Source of the DNA: Chloroflexi bacterium UBA4730
GTDB taxonomy: Bacteria; Chloroflexota; Limnocylindria; P2-11E
DNA: 23,288 nucleotides
NCBI GenBank assembly: GCA_002404155.1
Contig: DHJC01000075.1
Location: 1 to 23,288 of the forward strand
Reading direction: 5' to 3'
Part shown: positions 8,503 to 16,817 of the stretch, in pieces
Layout of the letters: every line of letters begins with the position of its first letter
Position numbering within the stretch: position 1 is the first letter of the stretch
Notes under the pieces: model-generated
Seen by the model: the letters and a program-made list of their open reading frames with translations, nothing else
Databases searched by the model: none
Told to the model about the DNA's origin: nothing
Program-made: the position numbers and the translations under genes

Positions 8503-9966
8503 ATGGCGACTGCGACCACGATCCACATCCGGCGCGACGTGTGGCGCCTGAGCGATCAAGACCCCTGGCATCCGACGATCCTGAATTACGCCAAGGCCGT
8601 CGTGAAGCTGCGCTCGTTAGACACTGGCGACTTCGCCGATCCCAGGAGCTGGCGACATCTGGCTGAGATCCATGGCAGCAGCATCCCCAAGAATCAATGG
8701 CCCGCGGGAGCGCACTGGAACGAGTGCGAGCACGGCAGCTGGTATTTCCTGCCCTGGCACCGCGTGTACTTGCACCATTTCGAGAAGATCGTCCGCGACG
8801 CGGTGAAGCAGATAGGCGGGCCCGCGGATTGGGCGCTTCCGTACTGGAACTACACGGATGGGCAGCGGCCCGAGGTTCGCCAACTTCCGCCCGCGTTCCG
8901 TCAACCAACCCTGCCTGACGGCAGCGCAAATCCGTTGTTCGTGACCGAGCGCGGCCCGACGATGAATACCACCGGCGGGCTTAGCACCGCCACGGTGAAC
9001 ACCGCGACCGCCCTTGCCGAATCGGTGTTCACGGACACGGTCGGGGGCGGGATCATCCCGGGCTTCGGGGGCGGGGTTAGCGGACGCACGCACGGCGGAG
9101 GGATCCCAGGATCGCTGGAGAACACGCCGCACGGGAGCGTTCACGTCGGAGTCGGTGGCGTGAACCCGCTGGGTTGGATGAGCCGCTTCGAGACCGCTGG
9201 CCGCGATCCGATCTTTTGGCTGCATCACGCGAACATCGACCGGCTGTGGGTACAGTGGCTGCGGACGGCGCCCCATACGGACCCGACCGACCCGCGCTGG
9301 CTGCGGGAGAGCTTCGAGTTCGGCAGTGGCCGCTGGCACACCAAGCTCGCGGCGAAGGCCGTGCTCGACTCGACGAATGCAACCTTGCGCTATAGGTATG
9401 ACGACGAGCCGACGGCCCCGCGTAAGCTCCCGCGGCCTCGGGTGCCGGCGGCCCCTTCGCCTGGATTGGAGGAAGTTGTGCGCAGAGGACCACCCGAGAT
9501 GGTCGGGGCAACGAAGGAGGAAGTGGCACTCGGCGAGGTGCCGACCCATGCCGAGATAGAGGTCGGCGCACCGCGCGGAGCGGGCCTGGAGAGCTTCGCC
9601 GGCGACCGCCAGCCCCAGCGCGTCTACCTAAAGGTGGAGAACGTGCGCGGCACGGCGCTCTCGGCCGGCGCCTTCCACGTGTACGTGAATGCACCCGAGG
9701 GCGCCAGTGCTCCGAAACTCGAAGAACACGCCGCTGGGACCGTGTCGATGTTCGGAGTGGTGGAGTCTTCGCAGCGCGGCGAAACTCATGCCGGTGAGGG
9801 TTTGAGCTTCTCCTTCGACATCACGGAGCTGGTCCGCCGTCTCCAAGCGGCAGGGGGCTGGGATCCCAAGAAGCTGCGGGTGACGTTCGCGCCCATCCCC
9901 GACAGCGCCGGGAAGGTATACCGCGGCGACTTGAAGGTGGGACGCGTCAGCCTTCACTACGGGTGA
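8503..9966 (+). CDS. Tyrosinase / polyphenol oxidase (type 3 copper enzyme)
   Basis: A 487-residue binuclear copper oxidase that oxidises phenols or o-diphenols to quinones. All six copper ligands are visible: CuA H57 (AEIHG), H77 (CEHGSW) and H86 (PWHR); CuB H210 (NTPHG), H214 (SVHVG) and H242 (WLHHANIDRLW). C75-x-H77 matches the Cys-x-His that forms a thioether in fungal tyrosinases. The residue after H210 is Gly, a position that is Asn in many enzymes with monophenolase activity, so diphenol oxidation may dominate (inference). From about residue 365 a beta-rich C-terminal domain resembles those of plant-type polyphenol oxidases. There is no signal peptide. The ATG at 8503 has GGAGG eight bases upstream. 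A DUF2182 gene follows. Confidence 0.93.
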   Translation: MATATTIHIRRDVWRLSDQDPWHPTILNYAKAVVKLRSLDTGDFADPRSWRHLAEIHGSSIPKNQWPAGAHWNECEHGSWYFLPWHRVYLHHFEKIVRDAVKQIGGPADWALPYWNYTDGQRPEVRQLPPAFRQPTLPDGSANPLFVTERGPTMNTTGGLSTATVNTATALAESVFTDTVGGGIIPGFGGGVSGRTHGGGIPGSLENTPHGSVHVGVGGVNPLGWMSRFETAGRDPIFWLHHANIDRLWVQWLRTAPHTDPTDPRWLRESFEFGSGRWHTKLAAKAVLDSTNATLRYRYDDEPTAPRKLPRPRVPAAPSPGLEEVVRRGPPEMVGATKEEVALGEVPTHAEIEVGAPRGAGLESFAGDRQPQRVYLKVENVRGTALSAGAFHVYVNAPEGASAPKLEEHAAGTVSMFGVVESSQRGETHAGEGLSFSFDITELVRRLQAAGGWDPKKLRVTFAPIPDSAGKVYRGDLKVGRVSLHYG

Positions 9967-10036
9967 GCTGCTCGCAGTCTTCATCGACAAACGTCTCCTT
10001 CCCTTTGCCGGTGAACATCCCGCCGCCCTCACGACC

Positions 10037-10927
10037 GTGAGCATCTCCCCGCCATCGCGACGGGCCGATGACCTGCCACCGCTACGCGGACCAGGCCCGG
10101 GGCTCCAGCTGGCGCTGCAGCGGATCGCCTGGCGCACGCCCGAATGGTGGGCGGCCGCCGTCGCGCTCGCGGTCTGGGTCGCTCTAATCGCTGTCGACCT
10201 GGGCCCAGCGGGCCCAGCGGCGCTCGCCGGTCACCAACACCATGCGGTCTCGCCGGCGCCGGCGAGCGACTCGTTGGTCATCGAGGTGTGCTGCGTCTTC
10301 GGAATGATGCTGCCCGTGGTCCTTCCCACCCTACGGCGGGTGGCATTCGCGAGCCTGTGGGCGCGGCGAAATCGCGCGATGGCGATGTTTGTCACCGGCT
10401 ACCTGGCCATCTGGATCGCAGCTTCAGTCGCGATCGGCGGAGTGATCGATGGCATCACCGGCACAACGGGACCGCTCGCCAGCGTCGGGCTCGCAGGCGT
10501 GGTCGCCATCGGTTGGCAACTGACGGCCAAGAAGCGCAAGGCCCTACGCGGCTGCCATCTCATGCTCCCGCTCGCGCCCTCAGGATGGGGTGCGGATCGA
10601 GATTGCCTCGCGCTCGGAGTGGCCGTGGGCCGCAGTTGTGTACTCAACTGTTGGGCGCTCATGACGGTGGTCTTCGCGGCCGGACATCATCCCGTCGTGA
10701 TGCTCGGCGTGCTCGGGTTGATGGTGATCGAACGTTTCGGGCGCAATGCCTTTGGCGATGCGGCGAGCGCGATCGCCGCCGAGATCAGATTTGCCTTCAG
10801 CCCGGCCCGGATTCCAACTGGCGCGCGGCGATCGTCGCGCGGACCTTTGGGCTTGGTCGCGCGGTCGGTGTCGGTGGACCGGATTGGGCGCAGCCCGCGA
10901 TGGAGGCGGCCAAGGCAGCGGCCATGA
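10037..10927 (+). CDS. DUF2182 family predicted metal-binding membrane protein
   Basis: Multi-spanning membrane protein with DUF2182 hallmarks: FGMMLPVVLPTLRRV, GWQLTAKKRKALRGCHLM and a Cys-containing helix (GRSCVLNCWALMTVVFAAG). A HQHH cluster follows the first membrane helix. DUF2182 proteins are annotated as predicted metal-binding. Lying 70 bases after a copper enzyme, it could supply or handle copper for the tyrosinase (inference). The GTG start is uncertain: there is no clear ribosome site, and in-frame codons upstream to about 9968 also read protein-like. After about 10800 the tail becomes Arg/Ser/Pro-rich, while the +1 frame reads more plausibly to 10965, so a frameshift near the 3' end is possible. 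Confidence 0.75.
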   Translation: MSISPPSRRADDLPPLRGPGPGLQLALQRIAWRTPEWWAAAVALAVWVALIAVDLGPAGPAALAGHQHHAVSPAPASDSLVIEVCCVFGMMLPVVLPTLRRVAFASLWARRNRAMAMFVTGYLAIWIAASVAIGGVIDGITGTTGPLASVGLAGVVAIGWQLTAKKRKALRGCHLMLPLAPSGWGADRDCLALGVAVGRSCVLNCWALMTVVFAAGHHPVVMLGVLGLMVIERFGRNAFGDAASAIAAEIRFAFSPARIPTGARRSSRGPLGLVARSVSVDRIGRSPRWRRPRQRP

Positions 10928-10990
10928 GTAGACGCACCCTCACTAGTCTCGATGACGAATGCTGACTCGGGCTAGTTCCGAGTCAGTGGC

Positions 10991-11190
10991 ATGACAGGTC
11001 ATCACCCAAATCGCGGCTCGCAGTACAGCGGCTTCGCGATGGGCCATCGTCTCCGCGAGGCGGGCACCCTGTCGTCGATGGGCTCGACTGGCGGTGCACT
11101 ACGACAAGCCGCCCTGGCGGAGAGCTTCTTTGGCACGCTCGAATGCGAGCTACTGTCGACATTCCACGGAACTCGGTCAACTGCAGCCAT
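10991..11190 (+). mobile_element. IS3-family transposase remnant (OrfB C-terminal part)
   Basis: The frame reads HHPNRGSQY, then GHRLREAGTLSSMGS, then LAESFFGTLECELL. This is the end of the IS3-family DDE integrase core. The second catalytic Asp (normally SDRGSQY) is Asn, and the spacing to the conserved Glu is one residue longer than the usual 35. The first Asp, the rest of OrfB, OrfA and the terminal repeats are absent. It is a decayed insertion scar immediately upstream of the ECF sigma gene. Confidence 0.85.
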
Positions 11191-11233
11191 TTTGACTAAC
11201 CACACGTCTCGTTTTTTGGCATTACATGACTAG

Positions 11234-11722
11234 ATGGACCGGCAGGAACGCTGGGAGGACCTCTACCGCCGCGAATTCCCGCGCGTGTATCGCGCGGTTG
11301 CGGCGGTGCTGCGCGACGACAATTCGGCGCTCGACGCCGTCCACGAAGCGTTCGCGGAGGGCCTGCGCAGACCGCCGCCTGACGATGTGAATCTCGCGGG
11401 GTGGCTCTTCCGGGTGGCCGTCCGCCACGCACGCCGTGCCGATCGCCGATACCGCCGGGTCCTTGCGGCTCAGATGCGCTTCACGGTCAGCCACACGCCG
11501 GACGATTTCCACACGGTCCTCGATCGCATCGAGGTTGACCAGTTGTTGCGGACGCTGACCGAGCGACAGCGTGGGATTGTCGTCGCGCAGTTCTACCTCG
11601 GTCTCGATCGCGATGCGATCGCCCAACTCTTTGCGATCCGGCCCGGCACCGTCGCCGCAACCCTCGCTCAAGCGAAAGCGCGCATGCGAATGGAGGCAAA
11701 CCATGCTCCCTCAAAGCCTTGA
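11234..11722 (+). CDS. ECF-type RNA polymerase sigma factor
   Basis: A 162-residue sigma-70 family factor of the ECF class. Region 2 spans about residues 8-75 (LYRREFPRVYRAVAAVL, then DAVHEAFAEGL, then AGWLFRVAVRHARR). Region 4 spans about 100-152 (LRTLTERQRGIVVAQFYLGL, then DAIAQLFAIRPGTVAATLAQA). It should direct RNA polymerase to a dedicated promoter set. No Shine-Dalgarno site is evident before ATG 11234, so it may be leaderless. The next gene starts inside its last 20 bases and encodes a membrane protein that could be its regulator. The Cys-rich secretion module lies 1 kb downstream and is a candidate target (inference). Confidence 0.9.
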   Translation: MDRQERWEDLYRREFPRVYRAVAAVLRDDNSALDAVHEAFAEGLRRPPPDDVNLAGWLFRVAVRHARRADRRYRRVLAAQMRFTVSHTPDDFHTVLDRIEVDQLLRTLTERQRGIVVAQFYLGLDRDAIAQLFAIRPGTVAATLAQAKARMRMEANHAPSKP

Positions 11723-12419
11723 AACCATCTTCGAGCGCGACCTTGATCAGCTGCCGCTGCCGGACGCTGACCGCTGGGTGCCGAAGGAGAAGCGCGACCT
11801 TGTCCCGGTGGCGGCGGTCGTCGCGTTCGCGATCTTTCTGATGGTGGGCCTGATGACCGTCGCCGGGATGCGGGCGTCGTCCGTGCTCGCGAGTCCGCCG
11901 GTCCGTCCAACTTCCAGCGGCGGCAGGTTGATCGGGCCGCTCCCGAACGAGTATCGCAACGCAGAGTTCGGCTACAACCTGACCGTTCCGGCCTGGCTGC
12001 GGGTGTCGACCTTGCCCCCGGCGAACGCAACGGCGAAGGGTCTGCTGCACAGCGAGCGCTTCACCGGACGCAGCGCCGAGCAGGAACGCGCGCTCGTAGC
12101 CGCGGGACCTACGGCGATCCCCAGCTGGGACCTCGTGATCGAAGTCTGGCAGCGCGATGCTTTCAGTGCGGAACAATGGGCGGTCCAGCGGGACGGATGC
12201 GCCGCGGGTTGCGCGCTCGGGTCGACGGTGATCCACGGTACGAGCGCGGTGACAGCGGTGTGGACCGAGTCAACGGGCACGACGGTGCACGCCTTCTACT
12301 TCGAACGGGGGCCCAACATCCTGGTCGTGCGCTATGCGGTCGGATCCGAGGCAGATCGTCCCCAAGACGTGACCCCGGAACTGCTAGATCAGGTCGTGCG
12401 TTCGATCGGCCTGGTGTGA
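11703..12419 (+). CDS. Single-pass membrane protein, possible anti-sigma factor
   Basis: A 238-residue protein. The start ATG 11703 has GGAGG six bases upstream inside the end of the sigma gene, so the two are co-translated. About 32 N-terminal residues are charged and cytoplasmic, followed by one membrane helix (about 33-55, LVPVAAVVAFAIFLMVGLMT) and an extracytoplasmic domain of about 180 residues. The layout and coupling fit an anti-sigma factor, but no zinc-binding HxxxCxxC motif is present, so this is inference. The outer domain has two close Cys (CAAGC). Longer in-frame starts back to 11571 lie inside the sigma gene and are unlikely. Confidence 0.7.
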   Translation: MLPQSLETIFERDLDQLPLPDADRWVPKEKRDLVPVAAVVAFAIFLMVGLMTVAGMRASSVLASPPVRPTSSGGRLIGPLPNEYRNAEFGYNLTVPAWLRVSTLPPANATAKGLLHSERFTGRSAEQERALVAAGPTAIPSWDLVIEVWQRDAFSAEQWAVQRDGCAAGCALGSTVIHGTSAVTAVWTESTGTTVHAFYFERGPNILVVRYAVGSEADRPQDVTPELLDQVVRSIGLV

Positions 12420-12611
12420 CATTGTCCCCGGGTGCGGGCGGCTGCGGGACTGCAGTCTTCGTGGTCTACAGGCTCCATCAAGGGAGCGATGCGCGCGGCC
12501 GGGCAAGATGTTTAGTACCGCACCGCACAGCCGCGCCGCGCTGGGCGAGGTTCCGATTAGGCACGGGTCTCTGGCCGCTCGTGCTAGTAGTAGGCGGACC
12601 CTAGTAACACT

Positions 12612-12626
12612 AAGTATCTACTTTAC
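12612..12626 (+). promoter_or_regulatory. AT-rich palindrome upstream of the Cys-rich gene
   Basis: AAGTATCTACTTTAC contains the perfect inverted repeat AAGTA-TC-TACTT. It is 66 bases before the ATG at 12692 and is preceded by two CTAGTA repeats at 12584 and 12601. The same layout (AAGTA, short gap, TACT, W, TAC, then GGG) occurs upstream of the second module at 20343. Candidate promoter or operator. Confidence 0.45.
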
Positions 12627-12691
12627 AGGGCGTGTCTTCGCGAGTACACCCTATCCGGCCGAGGAGCACGTTACTTGTCTCGGAGGAGTGC

Positions 12692-13048
12692 ATGGATAAT
12701 CGGCGACCGACTTCGGAGCTTGCACGCCGCGCGGGTCAGTTGGTGTCTCGGAGATCAGCCCTAAGAAGCATCACGATGGGCGCAGCGACGCTCGCGGGAC
12801 TGGTCGTTACAGGAGGACGCGCGCAAGCCGACCCACCTGAATACAGCTTCCGCACCATCGTTCGGCCCAAAAACGCTAAGGTCACGCCTGATGCTTGTGG
12901 CATCTTCTGTAACCCGGTCGACTGCTGTTCGACGGGTTGCTGCAACGGCGTTTACCTCTTCAAATGCGACGACCTTTGCGACGGTAGCTACTTCTACGCG
13001 TGTATCGCGCCACCGTGTAGCGGCTTCTGCTATTCGAGTCAGTGTTAG
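12692..13048 (+). CDS. Tat-signal protein with 12-Cys mature region
   Basis: A 118-residue protein. The ATG at 12692 has GGAGGAG just upstream. It has a twin-arginine signal: SRRSALRSI at about residues 20-28, a hydrophobic stretch (MGAATLAGLVVTG) and a cleavage-like site near AQA. The mature part of about 75 residues ends in a 50-residue region with 12 Cys, including two CC pairs and several Tyr/Phe. Tat export, twelve cysteines and following MauD/MauE genes recall the methylamine dehydrogenase light chain. However, the mature part is shorter and has no Trp to form the TTQ cofactor, so it is not that protein. Likely a disulfide-rich or metal-binding exported peptide of unknown role. It starts a three-gene operon. 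Confidence 0.85.
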   Translation: MDNRRPTSELARRAGQLVSRRSALRSITMGAATLAGLVVTGGRAQADPPEYSFRTIVRPKNAKVTPDACGIFCNPVDCCSTGCCNGVYLFKCDDLCDGSYFYACIAPPCSGFCYSSQC

Positions 13049-13057
13049 CAAGAGGCA

Positions 13058-13687
13058 ATGGATAACGTGCTGCTCGGCCTCAGTGTCACAGCTCTCGCAA
13101 TTGCGACGTTGTCTTTGTTGCTCGGCCTGGGAGTATCGGCACGTCTGCGCGACTTGGACCTGCAACTCGCAAGTGCCGGCCCGCAATCATTGCCGGACCT
13201 CGACCGCGTTGGCCTCGAGGTCGGTAGCCGGGTCCCGGACCTTGCCGGATATGACATCAGCGGAGCTGAACTACCGGCGAGCGCACTCCAGCAAGGACCC
13301 ACCCTTCTGGTCTTCGTCGCGCCTGGGTGCGAACCATGTGAGGTCCTCGCCCGGACGCTTCCCGAATTTCATCTCGACCATCCATCCTGGCTGACATTTC
13401 TCGTCGCTCGGGGAGAGCTCGAAGAGGTGCGCACGAAATACGGAGCACTCGCGCCCTCGGCCGGAGCGTTGGTAGTTGCGGATCCGACTGAGCGGGTTGC
13501 GAAGTCGTTCAAGAGCTCCTCTACGCCGCACGCCTTCATCCTTGAGAGCGCCCTCGTTCGGGCCCGCGGACTCGCGAGTGGCGCTGACTCACTCGAGACC
13601 CTGGCGCAAGCCGCACGCGTCTCGCCTTCAGACCCTGCGGCACCTCAGCCGCGTGAACACGCCATGGCGAGTCTCTCCCAGCATTGA
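13058..13687 (+). CDS. MauD/TlpA-like membrane-anchored thioredoxin
   Basis: A 209-residue protein with an N-terminal membrane anchor (about residues 3-27) and an extracytoplasmic thioredoxin fold. The active site is C91-E-P-C94 after LLVFVAPG, and the cis-proline loop is STPHAF. MauD proteins act in forming disulfides of the methylamine dehydrogenase light chain; here the probable client is the Cys-rich protein encoded ten bases upstream. Its stop overlaps the MauE-like start as TTGA. The C-terminal tail (about residues 190-209) is low-complexity. Oxidase, isomerase or reductase direction cannot be decided from sequence. Confidence 0.85.
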   Translation: MDNVLLGLSVTALAIATLSLLLGLGVSARLRDLDLQLASAGPQSLPDLDRVGLEVGSRVPDLAGYDISGAELPASALQQGPTLLVFVAPGCEPCEVLARTLPEFHLDHPSWLTFLVARGELEEVRTKYGALAPSAGALVVADPTERVAKSFKSSSTPHAFILESALVRARGLASGADSLETLAQAARVSPSDPAAPQPREHAMASLSQH

Positions 13688-14217
13688 TAGTCACCTCCCT
13701 GCTCGATCTCGCTATCAGCACACTCGAAGTCTCCTTGGCCGTCGTGCTGGCCGCGGCCGCGGTAGAAAAGCTCATGGATCCCGCGGCGTGGATGCGCACG
13801 CTCGGCAACTACCGCGTCGCTTGGCTGCGACGGGCGCAGGTCGCGAATGCCGTGCCGCTGATCGAGTTGATCGTCGCCGCCGGTCTCGCATTCGATGTCG
13901 CTGTCGCGCGGGTCGGCGCGTTCGTACTCTTCATTGGCTTCGCGGCCGTCTTGCTGCTGGCCCTTTCACGGGGGGCGAGCGGTGCCTGCAGCTGCTTCGG
14001 AGTGGTCGCTCAGAGTCAGATCGATCGCGCCGCTGTGGCACGCGCGGCTGCGCTCGGCCTGGCGGCATTAGCGCTGGTCCTCACGGGCGCGCCCAGCCGT
14101 GTGCAGGGGCAACCGTTCCTGGTGATCACCCTCGTCGTCGCGGCGATCGTCGGCGGCGAGCTGCTCCTCCTTTCGAGGCCGGATCTCATATCCGCGAATG
14201 ACCGAGTCGTTGGATGA
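13684..14217 (+). CDS. MauE/DoxX-like redox membrane protein
   Basis: A 177-residue integral membrane protein with about four to five helices, starting at TTG 13684, which overlaps the preceding stop. The ACSCFG motif (C102, C104) after the third helix is the typical CxCFG of MauE-like proteins, and EKL near residue 29 is also characteristic. MauE-like proteins are thought to relay electrons across the membrane to a MauD-type thioredoxin. In this operon the pair would serve the Cys-rich Tat protein (inference). Confidence 0.85.
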   Translation: MIVTSLLDLAISTLEVSLAVVLAAAAVEKLMDPAAWMRTLGNYRVAWLRRAQVANAVPLIELIVAAGLAFDVAVARVGAFVLFIGFAAVLLLALSRGASGACSCFGVVAQSQIDRAAVARAAALGLAALALVLTGAPSRVQGQPFLVITLVVAAIVGGELLLLSRPDLISANDRVVG

Positions 14218-14675
14218 GTAGGCGATGTAATTCTTGAATCTTTGGCGGCCCGCCGGCTGAGGCATCGACCCAGTACGAACTACGCGCCCCCTCGTCGGGA
14301 CGCAATGGCGGTGCAATAGCCGTTCTGCGGAGACCTTGCTGCCTCCGCGCACTGGCCCTGAGATGGACTGGGTCGCGGCACCAGTCGTTCGAACGGAGCG
14401 CGGTGTGGTCGCTGATCGGTGCGGAGAGGGAGGCGCCCACTAGCACTTGAATGCGAGAAATGTGGTCAGCGACCCGATCGCAGTTGAGAGCTCACCGAAG
14501 CGCATGTCACCTTGGACCCGAAAAGGGTGCGCACACGCGTGATGGCAATCGTCCTGCTTGAGGGAGCTTCTTGGGGCCGTCTCGTGATGCCGCTCGGCTC
14601 CGGCTTCGCAACCCGTTCAGGCGGACCATCATCTGACGTGCCTGAGACCCGCCCGTGCGTCAGCGTCTACCTCCA
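14218..14675. other. 458-base region without a recognised gene
   Basis: Short open frames exist on both strands, but none has a ribosome site or recognisable domain. I see no repeat or terminator that stands out. It lies between the MauE gene and the hsdM fragment and probably includes the unmarked left edge of the inserted segment. Confidence 0.4.
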
Positions 14676-15340
14676 TGGAAACTGCGCGATACCTAATGCG
14701 TCATTTCGCCACTGAGTCCGGCAAGAGCAAGGACCAGTTCTATACCCCGGCCGAGGTCTCACGCATCTTGGCCAAAGTCGTCGGCATCGGACCCGCACGC
14801 GTCCGGACCAGACGATCTATGACCCAACCTGCGGTTCGGGTTCGCTCCTGCTGAAAGCGGCCGACGAGGCCCCGCACGGTGTGAGCATCTACGGTCAGGA
14901 GAATGACCTTGCCACGTGGGCGATGGCTCGCATGAACATGTTCCTTCACGGCCACCCCACTGCCGAGCTGTGGAAGGGCAACACACTCGCCGCGCCCTAC
15001 TTCAAGAACCGCGATGGCAGTCTCGCGACCTTCGACTTCGCCGTCGCAAATCCACCCTTCTCCACTAAAGCATGGTCCAACGGCTTCAACCCGGCCGAGG
15101 ACGAATTCAAACGGTTCGAATACGGCGTTCCCCCGCCAAAGAACGGCGACTACGCGTTCCTGCTTCACGTCATCAGGTCGCTGAAGAGTGCGGGCAAGGC
15201 CGCGGTCATTCTTCCCCACGGGGTTCTCTTCCGCGGCAACAAAGATGCGGACATTCGGCGGAACCTCATCCAGCGCGGCTTGATCAAGGGAATCATCGGC
15301 CTGCCGGGCAATCTCTTCTATGGCACCAGTATCCCCGCCT
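14676..15340 (+). pseudogene. hsdM: Internal fragment of type I restriction methylase HsdM
   Basis: Encodes the central part of the N6-adenine methyltransferase subunit of type I restriction systems. It begins with YLMRHFATESGKSKDQFYTP and VSRILAKVVGI. A one-base frameshift near 14790-14800 leads into YDPTCGSGSLLLKAADEAP (SAM-binding motif I), GQENDLATWAMARMNM, NPPF at 15049-15060 (catalytic motif), GDYAFLLHV and IIGLPGNLFYGTSIPA. The normal N-terminal 100-200 residues and the C-terminal third are missing, and no hsdS or hsdR is nearby. Homology stops abruptly at about 15340, where a reverse-strand sigma fragment begins. A dead remnant from recombination. Confidence 0.9.
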
Positions 15341-15344
15341 GCGG

Positions 15345-15610
15345 CGCCGGCGGAACTGGAGGACGCGCTTCGTGGCGATTCCATACAGCCAGGCGCGTAC
15401 GGCGGCGCGATCCCGCAGCTTGTCGCTGCTCCGCATGCCGATGACGAATGTGTCTTGCACGATATCTGCGGCCACCTCGGTGTCGTTGACGAGCTTCATC
15501 ACGTAGCGCACGAGCTCGCTCGCGTGGCGGGCGTAGAGCGATGACCAGTCGAGGTCGGCTGGCTCTGCGTCGGCCGGCGCGCTGCTTTCCGCCACTCGGT
15601 CTTGCTTCAT
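15345..15610 (-). pseudogene. ECF sigma factor fragment (region 2 only)
   Basis: Reading from ATG 15610: SSLYARHASELVRYVMKLV, then EVAADIVQDTFVIGMR, then RAAVRAWLYGIATKRVL and a run of Arg. This is ECF sigma region 2. Region 4 is missing because the reading frame runs into the hsdM fragment at about 15340. It lies 59 bases downstream of the minus-strand permease operon and may once have been part of it. No strong ribosome site is visible. It is distinct in sequence from the intact sigma gene at 11234. Confidence 0.8.
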
Positions 15611-15668
15611 ATGTCGCTCGGCTGACCCTATTCGGGTGCAGGTCGGGCGTGGGCCACTTGGACAGGGC

Positions 15669-16817
15669 TCAGTGCGCTGAGTCGAGGACCGCCCAGGCGT
15701 CGCCACTTTGCGCGATTACCCGAAACGCGGCCGCGTCGTCGAGTCGCAGCGGTGAGCGCCAGGTGCCGGCGCCGTCCAGGTGCCGGTGCAGCAGCTCCGG
15801 ACCCGCTGACCCGAGTGTGAGCATGTCCAGTTCGGCGTTCGGTGCGCCACCACTCACCACGACGTGTCCGTCGGCGAGGGCGATGTGCAATCCGGATGGG
15901 GCGTTCAGGACGAATGGGCTTGCTCGACGATCGTTCCCGGCCGTGATGCTGACCTCGTGGCGGCCGGGGTCCATCGCCTCGAGGCCAGGCAGGAAATCCG
16001 CGCGCGTCGCTCCGGCAAACACGAACGGTCGAAGGGGTTCAAGGAACGCTCCGGTCGTGACCGGCTGACCGTCCCACAGCAGGATCGGCACATCGTCGGT
16101 CGCGAGCCTCGCTCGCACCGTGACGGGCGTGAGCGGCCCGCCCGCCGCCGGCTGGACATCGACGGAGGTGCGCAGTCGGACCCCGCTCGCGGCCGCGTCG
16201 AACCCGGGAGCAAGGATCGTCGCCGCGATGAGTGCGCCAACGGCAGCACGTCGGAGTGACGGCTGGGGACGCTGGAGCAGCAGAACCGCCACGGTGGCGA
16301 AGACCGTGACGAGCGCAACAAGTGACGGCCAGGGCACCGGGAGGATCGCGAAGTTCCCGGGACGCGGGTGGAGGTACACGTCAACGAACAAGTCTGGTCG
16401 GTTGATGTAGCGCAGCGCGGGGAGGGCGAGGAGCGCGAGGCCGATCGCGAGACCAGACAAGATGGGAGGAAGGCGACGGGCGAGAAATCGGGCGATGGCT
16501 GGGAACGCGAGCCACACGAGGGCCGTCGGAAGAATGTTGGTCAGCCAGTAGCTGGTCGGCAGGCCCGAGCGTGTCGCGGGGGTGCCGAGCGCGATCGTCG
16601 CCTGATCGGCGTTCAAGGCGAAGAGCACAACGAACAACCCCAGCCCAATCCCGAGGGCGCCGACGCGTACCGCGTACAGCCCGATCAGGCTCAGCACCGC
16701 GGCATCGGCCACGAGGTTGGTCACGGTGTCGGGCAACAGACCGAGCCACCCGGCGAAGAGCATGAAGAACAGCGCGCAGAGTCCCAGCGTCCAGCCGAAG
16801 CGACGACTCCAGCTCAC
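15669..16817 (-). CDS. Membrane protein of the permease operon, hypothetical
   Basis: A 382-residue protein with about seven hydrophobic segments in the first 220 residues and a beta-rich soluble region after about 225, probably extracytoplasmic (repeated short strands ending AWAVLDSAH). The GTG start overlaps the stop of the upstream permease fusion as GTGA, so the two are translationally coupled. No family is recognised. It may be a third membrane partner of the transporter. Confidence 0.75.
   Translation of the reverse strand: MSWSRRFGWTLGLCALFFMLFAGWLGLLPDTVTNLVADAAVLSLIGLYAVRVGALGIGLGLFVVLFALNADQATIALGTPATRSGLPTSYWLTNILPTALVWLAFPAIARFLARRLPPILSGLAIGLALLALPALRYINRPDLFVDVYLHPRPGNFAILPVPWPSLVALVTVFATVAVLLLQRPQPSLRRAAVGALIAATILAPGFDAAASGVRLRTSVDVQPAAGGPLTPVTVRARLATDDVPILLWDGQPVTTGAFLEPLRPFVFAGATRADFLPGLEAMDPGRHEVSITAGNDRRASPFVLNAPSGLHIALADGHVVVSGGAPNAELDMLTLGSAGPELLHRHLDGAGTWRSPLRLDDAAAFRVIAQSGDAWAVLDSAH

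Noticed and set aside
12692..13048. Methylamine dehydrogenase light chain (MauA)
   Set aside because: Tat signal and 12 Cys fit, but the mature part is too short, has no Trp for the TTQ cofactor, and no heavy-chain gene is present.
14512..14715. 67-codon plus-strand ORF before the hsdM fragment
   Set aside because: No ribosome site or recognisable sequence, and it runs across the presumed fragment edge.
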